A DNA stretch of 23,272 nucleotides from an uncultured Verrucomicrobiota bacterium. GTDB lineage: Bacteria > Verrucomicrobiota > Kiritimatiellia > RFP12 > UBA1067. The DNA lies in the NCBI GenBank assembly GCA_945613785.1, contig CALZAJ010000006.1, forward strand, positions 1-23,272. Reading direction: 5' to 3'. Each line of letters opens with the position of its first letter. Position 1 is the first letter of the stretch. Shown here piece after piece: positions 14,288-22,181 of this stretch. Below the pieces are notes generated by a model, which did no database searches, was not told where the DNA came from, and saw only the letters and a program-made list of their open reading frames with translations. The translations under genes and the position numbers were made by a program.

Positions 14288-16129
14288 TCAGAAGAGCGCG
14301 TGTTGCACGAAGGCACGGATCCTGCGGAAGATCGCGGACTTCCTGCGTTTCGGACTCAAGAGTCCGCGGAAGACGACCTCGAGGTAAAGCAGCAGCAGGC
14401 GCAGACGCAGCTTCTTCACGTTCGCCTTGAGAACGCCCTTGCCGTCCTTCGCCTCGGCCTCCAGCTTCGCAATCGCCGCCTCCAACGCGGAATGCTTCGG
14501 CAGGAGCTTCAGACACTGCGCAAGCGCATACCGATCGTTCCACTCGCCCGGCACAGCCACACCGGCGCCGCCAAGCGGAATGAGGGCTTTCGCCGGATTG
14601 CGACGCAGCAATGGGATCTCCGTCTTGTAGGCGGACCGCATGATGGCAAAGCAGAAACCGCCAAGCGAAAGGCGTCCGTCCTCGGAGACAAAGAGAGTCT
14701 CCGGACGGATGTCGCGATGGACGAGCTTGGCGTCTTCCAGTTTCGCGATGAGCTCAAGCGACGAGGACGCCAGTCTCTCCAGGGCCGCGCCCTGCGGCAG
14801 CAGGCCCCGTTCGATCAACTCCTTGAGGCAGCGCCCGTGCGGCTTTGCGGACACGTAATGGACGCCGCGGCGACCGATATGCCAGCGCAAGGGCTCGGCA
14901 ACCGCCTCCGGGGACTTCTCGAACAGCGTCCGTCCGAGATCGTACTCGCGAAGAATCGTCCCGTCATTGGCCGGGACGAACCAGACGCGGACCGGGCGGC
15001 CCCCCATCGTCGCCTCGAGCTCAAGCGTCCGATACGACGGCACGCACGGACGCACATCGGTCAGACCGAACAACGCCGTCGCCTCGTCCGCGGCCTGACG
15101 CCAACCGACACGGACGCGTCCGAACTTGACGGATGCATCCTTCGGCTGCGGACACGTATAGCCGTGCTGCCGCAAATAGCCATCCAGCGCCAACGCCCAC
15201 TCCTCCGGCGTCTGCCCCGTCACGCCCGCCGCCGACGCAAGACGCGCCAGCTTGCCATAGTAATCCGGCGCGAGCCACTGCTTCTGGTAAAGGCAGTGAT
15301 ACGCCAGCGAGTGGAAAGCGTCCTCGGCCGCAGGTTCGTAGAATCCACGGTCGTTCAGCACACGGCGCTCGAGGATGCCGCACTCCCAGCGCTCGTCGTA
15401 ATAGTCGTCGCCGACCTCGCGGATATCGACATGGACGTCATGGCCGCCGATCCTGACGGCATACGCGGCCGCCCCGCCCTTCTTCTTGCGGGCGTTCAGG
15501 CAGCGCGCGCAGTCCTTGGCATTCCGCACCAGGAGGTCGATGTCCCCGTGAACCGGATCGAACGCCGCCGGCAGCTCCTCGGCATTGCGAAGCACCACAT
15601 AGGGATGCGTCTCGTTAAAGAGCGTAAAGAACTCGGCGAGATTCTTCCAGCCCTGCTGGCCGGGCAGAACGACGGCGTCCTTCTGCGTGACCTTGCCCTG
15701 CGCCCATTCGTCGACGGTATGCCCCGTCAGTAACGCGACATCGCGCCGACATTCCTCTTCCGACAGGGTTCCATGCACGCGGTTGTTGCCACCGACCCAT
15801 TCGCGATATTTCCACTTGAGCTCGAACATGTCGAGATTGACATATTCGAGTCCGCGCTGCGTCATGCGCCAGTCATAACGCGCCCGCGGGAAACGCACGA
15901 GCACCACGACGAACGCACCCGTGCCGGAACGGCTGGCCTTTTCGGCGGCATCCGGTAGCAGCGGTCCGTAAAAGCGGTTGTAGGCGTCCTGGGCCGAAAG
16001 CTCCTTCGGCCAGCTGGCTTCGAAGGAGGCGAGGACCTCTGCCTGCGTGGCGATGTCGGACAGGATTCGCGTCTCAGCGCTCCTGGCCTTCTCCCACAGA
16101 ACGAACATCTGGATCTCATCGCGTGCCAT
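14288..16129 (-). CDS. Nucleotidyltransferase fused to a kinase-like domain, surface-polysaccharide operon
   Basis: 613 aa. Two adjacent ATGs are possible; the one at 16129 is better spaced from GGGAG (6 nt against 3). Three parts are visible. Residues 1-155 form an unrecognised domain containing FPRARYDWRMTQRG and WVGGNNRVHGT. Residues 160-330 form a nucleotidyltransferase-fold domain: VVLRNAEELP, then GDIDLLV with D197 and D199, then HVDIRE with D235, the usual three acidic ligands. Residues 370-540 look like a protein-kinase-type fold: HRDIRPETLF (471-480) keeps the catalytic-loop Asp, but the Asn ligand is Thr and the DFG position reads LGGF, without the Asp. It is the last gene of the operon and overlaps the epimerase gene by 14 nt. 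A role in adding a phosphorylated substituent to the glycan is inference. Phosphotransfer by the last domain is doubtful. Confidence 0.8.
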   Translation of the reverse strand: MARDEIQMFVLWEKARSAETRILSDIATQAEVLASFEASWPKELSAQDAYNRFYGPLLPDAAEKASRSGTGAFVVVLVRFPRARYDWRMTQRGLEYVNLDMFELKWKYREWVGGNNRVHGTLSEEECRRDVALLTGHTVDEWAQGKVTQKDAVVLPGQQGWKNLAEFFTLFNETHPYVVLRNAEELPAAFDPVHGDIDLLVRNAKDCARCLNARKKKGGAAAYAVRIGGHDVHVDIREVGDDYYDERWECGILERRVLNDRGFYEPAAEDAFHSLAYHCLYQKQWLAPDYYGKLARLASAAGVTGQTPEEWALALDGYLRQHGYTCPQPKDASVKFGRVRVGWRQAADEATALFGLTDVRPCVPSYRTLELEATMGGRPVRVWFVPANDGTILREYDLGRTLFEKSPEAVAEPLRWHIGRRGVHYVSAKPHGRCLKELIERGLLPQGAALERLASSSLELIAKLEDAKLVHRDIRPETLFVSEDGRLSLGGFCFAIMRSAYKTEIPLLRRNPAKALIPLGGAGVAVPGEWNDRYALAQCLKLLPKHSALEAAIAKLEAEAKDGKGVLKANVKKLRLRLLLLYLEVVFRGLLSPKRRKSAIFRRIRAFVQHALF

Positions 16130-17072
16130 CATGAACTCCCTCGATTCCCAACGCACGCCTCAACCGCGCGTACATGTCCTTCAAGCCAAACCGGGGCTCC
16201 CAGCCGAGATCCGTCAGCTTCCTGACGTCGAGCCGCAGATGATGCGGCGGCGGATAGCAGGCGTTCGCCGGATCGTCGTCGCGACCGAGCTCCACACCGA
16301 CGCCACCGAACCACGCGTTCACCAATTTCGCCATCTCCGCCAGCGAACAATAAGTCGCCGGATTGGCCGCGTTGTAGATCTCGCCGGCCACGCCTCGCTC
16401 GAGCACGGTCACGATCGCCTCGACGGCATCCTCCGTCTCGAGGTACATCCGCGTAGACGTGCCGGCCGTCGACAGGCGAATCTTCTCGCGCGCGCACGCG
16501 CTCCTCAAGAACTGCGCGAAAACACGGTTCTCCGTTCGCGGGGCACCCGCACCGAACGTCTGCGCGAGACGCACGCTCATCGCCCGCAGGTTCCGCTTCG
16601 CGGCATAGTCCGCGCACAACGCCTCCGCCGCGCGCTTGCCGCGGGGATACGAGCTGCGGGGCACCGTCAGGTCTCCGCTGAAGCCCGCCGTTTCCGCCAA
16701 CAGGACCTCCGTCGCCGGCGACCCGTAGGCCTCCATGCTGGAAAGAAAGACAAATGACCCGGTTCCGTGCGCACAGGCGAACTCCAGCAGCGCGCGCGTG
16801 CCTTCGACGATGATCTCGTACGTCTCTTCCGGATGCTCGGAGAAGAACTTTCCGGAGGTCGGCGAGGCGGCGTGCACGATCCGATCCACGGTTCCCGTGA
16901 TCTCCGGCAGACGACGGACATCGGCGGCGACGAACTCGACGCCGGCGGGAAACGGCTCGGTCGGCGGCTTGCGCGCGACGGCGAGGACGCGATGTCCCTC
17001 GGCGGCGAAGCGCCGCACAAGCGCACCGCCGACCAGTCCCGTCGCACCGGTCACCAGGACTGTCTTAGCCAT
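16116..17072 (-). CDS. NAD-dependent epimerase/dehydratase (extended SDR)
   Basis: 318 aa. The N-terminal Rossmann motif is GATGLVGG (TGxxGxxG), followed by AADVRRLPE, which holds the Asp of the second cofactor strand. The catalytic Ser lies in LSSMEAYGS and the YxxxK pair in YPRGKRAAEAL. The C-terminal substrate domain includes RMYLETEDAVEAIV and IYNAANP, typical of nucleotide-sugar epimerases and dehydratases. Its start overlaps the stop of the cytidylyltransferase gene by 8 nt. Because the gene before it makes a CDP-activated compound, the substrate may be a CDP-linked sugar or polyol, or a precursor of one; the sequence does not fix it. The pairing takes the place of the TarJ reductase usual beside TarI, but this enzyme is an SDR of another subgroup, so equivalence should not be assumed. 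Confidence 0.9.
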   Translation of the reverse strand: MAKTVLVTGATGLVGGALVRRFAAEGHRVLAVARKPPTEPFPAGVEFVAADVRRLPEITGTVDRIVHAASPTSGKFFSEHPEETYEIIVEGTRALLEFACAHGTGSFVFLSSMEAYGSPATEVLLAETAGFSGDLTVPRSSYPRGKRAAEALCADYAAKRNLRAMSVRLAQTFGAGAPRTENRVFAQFLRSACAREKIRLSTAGTSTRMYLETEDAVEAIVTVLERGVAGEIYNAANPATYCSLAEMAKLVNAWFGGVGVELGRDDDPANACYPPPHHLRLDVRKLTDLGWEPRFGLKDMYARLRRALGIEGVHDGTR

Positions 17073-17775
17073 GGCGGGCCCTCCATTCCAATAGCGCGGC
17101 GAGCGTCACCAGGTCCTCGGGAGTCGTCACTTTCACATTGCCGCGGCAGCCCTGCACGAGATGGACGGGAATGCCCAGGGTGAAACAGATCGTGGCCTGG
17201 TCCACCATGTCTTCGTAGCCCTCGGGACGCTGACGGATCTTCGCATGGATGCCGAGGATGTCCTTTAGGATGAAGCTCTGCGGCGCCTGAGCGGAATAGG
17301 ATTCGCGACGCGCGGGAATGCCGTCCACCTTCTGTCCGTCGCGCGAGAGAACCAGCGTCTCGAAACACGGCGTATAGGTGACGGCGTTGCCATAGCGACG
17401 AACGGCCGCGATGTTGTCGGCGATGACCTGCGGCGTCAGGTACGGCCGCGCCCCGTCATGGAGCAGCACGACGGCATCGGGCGATTCGCGCTCGGCCGCA
17501 TAGCAGAGTCCGTTGTAAATCGACTCCTGCGCCGACGCACCGCCGAAGGCGATGCCGCGCAGCTTCGTGATGCCGTAGTCCGCGGCGATCTTCCGGGCTT
17601 CCGCCTCCCAATCGCGATGGACGACGAGATAGATGCCGTCGATCTCGGGATGACTCTGGAAGATGCCCAGGGTATGCGCGAGGACAGGACGGTCCACCAG
17701 CTGCAGGAACTGCTTCGGGATGTCACTGCCCATGCGCGTGCCGGATCCCCCGGCAAAGATAATGGCGAGATTCAT
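17065..17775 (-). CDS. IspD/TarI-family cytidylyltransferase
   Basis: 236 aa from the ATG at 17775, overlapping the preceding stop by 4 nt (ATGA). The nucleotide-binding loop is AGGSGTRMGSDIPKQF and the metal-binding motif is LLHDGARPYLT. A QAPQSF element and the C-terminal GNVKVTTPEDL complete the family pattern. IspD makes CDP-methylerythritol, and TarI makes CDP-ribitol from CTP and ribitol 5-phosphate. HDGARP and QAPQSF are closer to TarI-type enzymes than to the VHDAARP of IspD. Together with a TagF-like transferase two genes upstream, this supports synthesis of a CDP-activated polyol for the surface glycan. The exact polyol is not shown. A housekeeping IspD role cannot be excluded. Confidence 0.85.
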   Translation of the reverse strand: MNLAIIFAGGSGTRMGSDIPKQFLQLVDRPVLAHTLGIFQSHPEIDGIYLVVHRDWEAEARKIAADYGITKLRGIAFGGASAQESIYNGLCYAAERESPDAVVLLHDGARPYLTPQVIADNIAAVRRYGNAVTYTPCFETLVLSRDGQKVDGIPARRESYSAQAPQSFILKDILGIHAKIRQRPEGYEDMVDQATICFTLGIPVHLVQGCRGNVKVTTPEDLVTLAALLEWRARHG

Positions 17776-18494
17776 TTCGCACGTTCCTTCCAATAGGCGG
17801 CCAAAGCCGCGTAACCCGAAATCTTCTTCTGTTCACGCAACAGCCTGCGTTCGGCCTTGGCCCGCTTCTCGCCCTTCTTAAAGGACATCGTGAGCCGGCA
17901 CCAGAGCGCCGTGAGAAAGGGCTTGACCAACAACAGGCCGCCACGCCGACGCGTCCAGTCCGGGAACGGCTGCGCTGGGTGATCCTCGAGCCGTCCGAAC
18001 GCCGCGGCCAGTGCGCCGTCCGGCATCATCTCGAGATAGCGACGAATTCCCCAGGCCTCGACCGCCGGATGGATGTGTCCCTTGCGGAAGGTTTTCCAGA
18101 CGCTGCCGCCCGCCTTCCAGCAATCGCTGAGGACGAACGGACACGTCTTGCCGTACGCGATGCAGGCCGCCAGGCGGTGCGCACCGTTCAGCAGCTCGAG
18201 ACGTTCGTCGACGGGAATGGGCGGACGCGAAAGGTCGTAGCCCCGCTCGCGGATCGAGTTCGCCGTCCGACGGAAGGACTCGAGAAACTCCTCCGGCGTA
18301 TCCCGCCGCGGCTCGTCCTCATAGAAGCCATTCCGCGCGCGCACCATCTCCAGGTAGGCCTCCTCGGCCTCGCGAATCGCCGCCGCATCGCCGTCCGCCC
18401 AGGCCTTCGCCAGCTCGACCTTGTAGATGAGGTCGAACCGGGCGCTGGCCTTCAGCACCTCCTTCGGATCGATGATGCGGACCTGCGCGTCCAT
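17772..18494 (-). CDS. ParB/Srx-fold-like protein in polysaccharide operon
   Basis: 240 aa, starting 2 nt after the stop of the TagF-like gene. The middle part has the layout of the ParB/sulfiredoxin fold: a helix ending in NSIRERGYD, then PPIPVD, a short strand (ERLELLNG), the motif GAHRLAACIAYG (104-115) and CPFVL. In ParB and sulfiredoxin the matching G-x-HR loop binds the nucleotide phosphate. The N-terminal 70 residues are helical and charged, and the C-terminal 50 are very basic, with KPFLTALWCRLTMSF as a possible membrane-associated helix. It lacks the helix-turn-helix of chromosome-partitioning ParB and sits between glycan genes, so a DNA role is unlikely. A nucleotide-dependent kinase or regulator of glycan assembly is possible but unproven. 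Confidence 0.75.
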   Translation of the reverse strand: MDAQVRIIDPKEVLKASARFDLIYKVELAKAWADGDAAAIREAEEAYLEMVRARNGFYEDEPRRDTPEEFLESFRRTANSIRERGYDLSRPPIPVDERLELLNGAHRLAACIAYGKTCPFVLSDCWKAGGSVWKTFRKGHIHPAVEAWGIRRYLEMMPDGALAAAFGRLEDHPAQPFPDWTRRRGGLLLVKPFLTALWCRLTMSFKKGEKRAKAERRLLREQKKISGYAALAAYWKERAK

Positions 18495-18496
18495 GT

Positions 18497-19615
18497 TCAG
18501 TCGGCCTCCAGTTCGGCGAGGATGAGATCCGCGACTTTCGCCGCGGCATCACCCTGTTCGACCGACCCCTTCTCCGCGAAGAAGGCCGTCAGCTTCTCAC
18601 CATAGACGCGCTCGTCGAAGGATGCGACGGCGTCGACCAGGTCCTTCACGGATTCGGCGACAGGGAACGGCGTCGCGGACAACGGATAGTAGAAGCCGCG
18701 GTCACTCTCGTATTTCGCACGGTCCGGCGCGTAGATGAAGGCGGGGCGTCCAGAAAGCGCAAAATCGAAGATGCAGCTCGAATAGTCGGAGATGACGACG
18801 TCCGCCGCCGCGAGCAGTTCCTGGATGTCAGGATCGTCCGTCACGTCCTCGACGGCACCCGAGAACGGCAGCTTCACGCCCTTCTTGCGCATGTTCGGAT
18901 GGAGACGGACCTGCACCTTCCAGGCCGCCGGCCAGCGCCTGGCGAGCGCTTCGGCCACCGCGGCGAAATCGGTGAGATAGGCGTCCAGCGCGCCGTCATC
19001 GCGGAACGTCGGCACGTACAGGAGCGTCCGCTCCGCCGCAGGCGCCCGGTCGCGGCTGCGGACGATGAGGTCGTTGCGCGGATGGCCGACGGGGAGAATC
19101 CGTGGGCCTTCCCCGAACCACTCGCGCGCCAGGTTGGCCTCCCAGGTGCAATTGGCGCAGAAGACATCGAGCATCTTCGCCTCGGCGGGTCCGAGCGTCT
19201 CGGTGCAGCGCTTGATGCCGAAGGAACCGTGCCAGGTCTGATAGTAGCGCTGTCCGGCCTTCTTGACGAGTCCGCGGTGACGGATGAAGTGTCCGAGGTT
19301 GTGATTCGAGACCCAGGCGCCGGCCGTAGCCAGTTCGCGAAACGCATCGGGACCCTTCCAGGCGACGGCCCGGATGCCCGCGGGGAGTTCTCGCTGAACT
19401 GCCGCGGCATCGCGCGCAAGCCAGACGAGATCGAGATCCGAACGGCGCTTCAAGAGTTCCAGCGCGATGTACTTCTGGTTGCATCCAAAACCGCTGCCCT
19501 GGAACTGGTTGAAGACGATCTTCTTCGGCTCGATCCGCGCATAGGCATGGCGGCACTTCCAGCGTCCGAGACAGGCCGCCAGCGCATGAAAGAGATTCTC
19601 GAGGGCCTTGCCCAT
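18497..19615 (-). CDS. CDP-glycerol glycerophosphotransferase family protein (TagF/TagB-like)
   Basis: 372 aa from the ATG at 19615, which shares one base with the stop of the GT32 gene (TGATG). The longer in-frame extension lies inside the GT32 gene and is rejected. Family motifs are in order: WHGSFGIKR (the catalytic-His region), CTWEANLAREWFG, GHPRNDLIV, LLYVPTFRDD, VQVRLHPNM, DIQELLAAADVVISDYSSCIFDFALSGRPAFIY, then YGEKLTAFF near the end. These enzymes transfer glycerol-phosphate or ribitol-phosphate from CDP donors when building teichoic acids and some Gram-negative capsules. The protein has only the catalytic GT-B-like half and no long N-terminal region, so it is closer in size to TagB than to TagF. 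The TarI-like enzyme in the same operon can supply the donor. Confidence 0.9.
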   Translation of the reverse strand: MGKALENLFHALAACLGRWKCRHAYARIEPKKIVFNQFQGSGFGCNQKYIALELLKRRSDLDLVWLARDAAAVQRELPAGIRAVAWKGPDAFRELATAGAWVSNHNLGHFIRHRGLVKKAGQRYYQTWHGSFGIKRCTETLGPAEAKMLDVFCANCTWEANLAREWFGEGPRILPVGHPRNDLIVRSRDRAPAAERTLLYVPTFRDDGALDAYLTDFAAVAEALARRWPAAWKVQVRLHPNMRKKGVKLPFSGAVEDVTDDPDIQELLAAADVVISDYSSCIFDFALSGRPAFIYAPDRAKYESDRGFYYPLSATPFPVAESVKDLVDAVASFDERVYGEKLTAFFAEKGSVEQGDAAAKVADLILAELEAD

Positions 19616-20409
19616 CACTTCACCACCTTTGCGAAGACGAGCACCTTCTGCCGGAACCGGAGCGCGAAACAGCGTTTCTCGTGGGCGAGCAACGGCAAGG
19701 CGTCCTCGGCCTTGGCGCGTCCGCGGCGCTTGATGCGGATCAGGCGGTAGCCGAACGGAAGGTCGATGACCTGCTTGCGTTCGTACGGCGCCACCCACGT
19801 GCCCTTCACATGGTGATGGGCGACATTCACCGCCGGATCGCCGCAGGGACGACAGAGGACCGCCGTCGGATAGATGCGCACGCCCGGCAGTACGTCGTGC
19901 TGCTGTTCCGGCGAAAGCTTCTCAAGGTCGACGCCGTGACGAAGGAACATGCGGCGATAGACCGTATTGCTCGCCGTGACGTCATAGACGCCGTCGCCCT
20001 TGATGAACTTACGCTTCGAGTACGTTTCCAGAAGCTCCTCGATCAGCGGCTGGTGCGGCACGGAGCCGAGGACGGCCGTCTGGGGATGGAGATTGCGGTT
20101 GAGTCCGAAGCAGAGGTCATGCGAACGGAACGGCTCCAGGGTCGACTTCAGCTCGACGTCGGTGTCGAGATAGAAGCCACCTTCGGTCGCAAGGGCATAG
20201 AGCCGGATCCAGTCGCTCGCGAACACCCAGCTGCGGACGGACAGCGTCTCCTTGAGGAACGGATCGTCGAGGTCCTTGATCGCCTCGAGGCCCCAGCACT
20301 TGATCTCCCAGTCCGGCAAAAGCTTCTTCCAGCCCTCGACATAGGTGCGATCGGGTTCGGGCAATTCCTTGTCGCCCAGCCAGACGTAATGGATGATCTT
20401 CGGTATCAT
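19615..20409 (-). CDS. GT32-family glycosyltransferase
   Basis: 264 aa from the ATG at 20409, which overlaps the stop of the GT2 gene by 4 nt. The longer in-frame extension is rejected because it is read inside the GT2 gene. It begins with the GT32 signature IPKIIHYVWLG, followed by DWEIKCW, then the DxD region SDWIRLYALATEGGFYLDTDVEL, whose two Asp bind the metal and sugar nucleotide. Later HHHVKGTW supplies the His seen in the family. GT32 enzymes transfer mannose, galactose or related sugars to capsule, LPS or glycoprotein acceptors. The specific sugar cannot be told. The C-terminus is basic (RIKRRGRAKAEDA and RQKVLVFAKVVK), which may help it bind the inner face of the membrane. Confidence 0.9.
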   Translation of the reverse strand: MIPKIIHYVWLGDKELPEPDRTYVEGWKKLLPDWEIKCWGLEAIKDLDDPFLKETLSVRSWVFASDWIRLYALATEGGFYLDTDVELKSTLEPFRSHDLCFGLNRNLHPQTAVLGSVPHQPLIEELLETYSKRKFIKGDGVYDVTASNTVYRRMFLRHGVDLEKLSPEQQHDVLPGVRIYPTAVLCRPCGDPAVNVAHHHVKGTWVAPYERKQVIDLPFGYRLIRIKRRGRAKAEDALPLLAHEKRCFALRFRQKVLVFAKVVK

Positions 20410-21242
20410 AGCCACCTCCACAGTCCCTTCTTTGCGAGCATGCCCGCCTTGCGCATACGTTTCTCCAGCATCTCCTGCGCCATTCGGACGCGCCGCATCG
20501 CCCACTTGCGCTGCGGGTGACCTTCGAAATAGGACGTGACATGCTCGATACCGGTCAAGTAGCTCGTCACCTTCTTCTGGTTGAAGGACGAACGGACGAT
20601 CGATTCGCCGATCTTCGAATAGACATAGCACGGAACGGAGACGATGGCGACCTTTTCAAGATCTCCGAGCAGCTCCGTCACAAACGGCCAGTCCTCGAAA
20701 TAGATGCCCTCGATGAAACGACGGTCGCCGATCGTCGAGCGGAGATAGAACTTGTTCCAGGCCGACGAACGCATGCGGCGGCCGGCCAGGACGGACTTGA
20801 GCGGCGTCGTGGAGACGCGGACTTTCCGAGAGACCGTCTCCACGGCGATGGCCTCACGCTTCGCCTCTTCCGTCTCGACATCGACGGGACGCTCCGAGAC
20901 GACCACGGCGGCCCCCGTCTGTTCGGCCGCGGACAGGAAGGTCGCAAGCGCATGGCGCGGCAACGCATCGTCCGAATCCAGGAACGTCACGTATTCGCCT
21001 ACGGCCTGTTCAAGACCCGTATTGCGCGCACCCGAGAGGCCGCGGTTCTCCTGGGTGAAGACGCGCACGCGCGAATCCTTCACCGCATAGGCCGCAAGCG
21101 TCTCGCCCGCCTTGTCAGGCGAACCGTCGTCGACGCACAGGAGTTCGAAGTCAGCGAAAGTCTGGGACAAGACCGACTCGATCGCGGCGGCAACCGTCGC
21201 TTCGGTCTTGTACACGGGCATGATGACGGAGATCTTCGGCAT
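20406..21242 (-). CDS. GT2-family glycosyltransferase
   Basis: 278 aa from the ATG at 21242; a TTG three codons upstream is also in frame but less likely. The GT-A core is clear: ISVIMPVYKTEATV, LLCVDDGSPD (first Asp pair), GARNTGLEQAVGEYVTFLDSDD (the metal-binding DSDD), and a W-containing acceptor region (FEDWPFV). The C-terminal quarter is helical and basic (MRRVRMAQEMLEKRMRKAGM), consistent with a peripheral membrane enzyme. Such proteins add single sugars to LPS or capsule acceptors. The sugar is unknown. No Shine-Dalgarno sequence is seen, and a TATAAT ends 8 nt before the ATG, so a leaderless internal transcript may exist as well as read-through from the genes before it. Confidence 0.9.
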   Translation of the reverse strand: MPKISVIMPVYKTEATVAAAIESVLSQTFADFELLCVDDGSPDKAGETLAAYAVKDSRVRVFTQENRGLSGARNTGLEQAVGEYVTFLDSDDALPRHALATFLSAAEQTGAAVVVSERPVDVETEEAKREAIAVETVSRKVRVSTTPLKSVLAGRRMRSSAWNKFYLRSTIGDRRFIEGIYFEDWPFVTELLGDLEKVAIVSVPCYVYSKIGESIVRSSFNQKKVTSYLTGIEHVTSYFEGHPQRKWAMRRVRMAQEMLEKRMRKAGMLAKKGLWRWL

Positions 21243-21250
21243 GTCGTCCA

Positions 21251-21259
21251 ATTATACCA
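21251..21259 (-). promoter_or_regulatory. Possible internal extended -10 promoter (TGGTATAAT) before the GT2 gene
   Basis: TGG-TATAAT on the minus strand ends 8 nt before the ATG at 21242 and overlaps the last codons and stop of the GT9 gene (ATG GTA TAA T). This could be chance, because the coding sequence dictates the bases, but it matches five other identical hexamers in position and TGN extension. Confidence 0.35.
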
Positions 21260-22181
21260 TGAAAGTCGCGAGGGCCGCGCGGACGTCCTCGACGGGAATG
21301 TCGGTGATCTTCTCGCCCTTGAGCGAGATCACGTTCGGCTTGTTCTTCGGGGCGGCGCGTCCGAAATCGTAGGCGGTGAAGAGCATCACGGTCTTGGCAC
21401 CGGCGATATGCGCGATGTGCGAGGGACCCGTATCGTTGCCGACGACGACCGCAGCACCGTTGGCGAGGTCCGGGATGTCGGCGATCGAACTCTGTCCGAG
21501 GAAGTTGACGGCATTCGGATTTCCTTCGCAGATCGCGTTGATCTCCTTCGCTTCGGCCTTCGTGCCCATCACGACGGACTTGAGGCCCTTCTCGGCGAAG
21601 AAGCGCGTCAGTTCAACGAAGCGTTCCGGCGGCCAGCGCTTCTGCTCGTTGCCGGCGCTGCAGCCCGGAATGAGGAGCGCGTACTTCTCAGGCAGGAGAT
21701 CGAAGTGGGCGTGGTCGCCGTGGCACATCGAGAGGTCCTTCGGAGCCCAGGTAATCGCCTCGTGGACATTACGGAAGAACCACGGAAGAAACGGGATCTT
21801 GCGGGAGCTCGTGCGCCAGGTGAGACCGCCCTTCGCAAGGCGTCCCCACTTCAGGGCATGACGCGTCGCGGTGAGGACGAGCGGATAGTAGCGGCAGAGC
21901 GTGCGATTCGAGGACTGTAGGTCATAGATGGCGTCCCACTTGCGTCCGCCGATCTCTCGGACGATCACGCGCCACCAAGTGGCCATGTTGTAGCCGCGCG
22001 AGTCGACGATGACTTCGTCGAAGAAGCCCATCGCCTCGGCGAGTCCCTTGAGGAACGCCTCGGTGATGATGGCGATGTGCGCGCCGGGATGACGCTCGCG
22101 GATCGTGCGCATGCGCCCCGACTGCATCACGAAGTCGCCGAGCGCGCCATGCTTGATCACGAGGATGTTCTCTTTGCTCAT
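21252..22181 (-). CDS. GT9 heptosyltransferase-family protein
   Basis: 309 aa from the ATG at 22181, which overlaps the stop of the phosphatase gene by 4 nt. Family features are the N-terminal ILVIKHGALGDFVMQSGRM, a central IYDLQSSNRT, LLIPGCSAGNEQKRWPPERFVEL and GNDTGPSHIAHIAGAKTVMLF, the nucleotide-binding half of the GT-B fold. GT9 enzymes (WaaC, WaaF and relatives) transfer heptose from ADP-heptose to the lipid A-Kdo core or to later core sugars. The neighbouring HldE and GmhB make that donor, which strongly supports heptose transfer. Which heptose linkage is formed cannot be told. Confidence 0.9.
   Translation of the reverse strand: MSKENILVIKHGALGDFVMQSGRMRTIRERHPGAHIAIITEAFLKGLAEAMGFFDEVIVDSRGYNMATWWRVIVREIGGRKWDAIYDLQSSNRTLCRYYPLVLTATRHALKWGRLAKGGLTWRTSSRKIPFLPWFFRNVHEAITWAPKDLSMCHGDHAHFDLLPEKYALLIPGCSAGNEQKRWPPERFVELTRFFAEKGLKSVVMGTKAEAKEINAICEGNPNAVNFLGQSSIADIPDLANGAAVVVGNDTGPSHIAHIAGAKTVMLFTAYDFGRAAPKNKPNVISLKGEKITDIPVEDVRAALATFMV

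Noticed and set aside
14190..14300. Plus-strand stretch whose translation (ESSAYTVTLEIFGGDS) looks protein-like, in the gap upstream of clpB
   Set aside because: No start with a ribosome binding site and no family match; its continuation is antisense to the operon gene. A gene remnant is possible but cannot be supported.
14300..15733. Long plus-strand open frame (477 codons) opposite the nucleotidyltransferase/kinase-like gene
   Set aside because: Antisense to a gene with recognisable domains; Arg-rich shadow sequence.
19616..19798. N-terminal extension of the TagF-like gene upstream of 19615
   Set aside because: The extra codons lie inside the GT32 gene in another frame and give Arg/Pro-rich sequence; the TGATG junction marks the real start.
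20517..21920. Long plus-strand open frame (467 codons) opposite the GT2 and GT9 genes
   Set aside because: It spans two clearly recognisable minus-strand genes and their junction; the translation has no family features.
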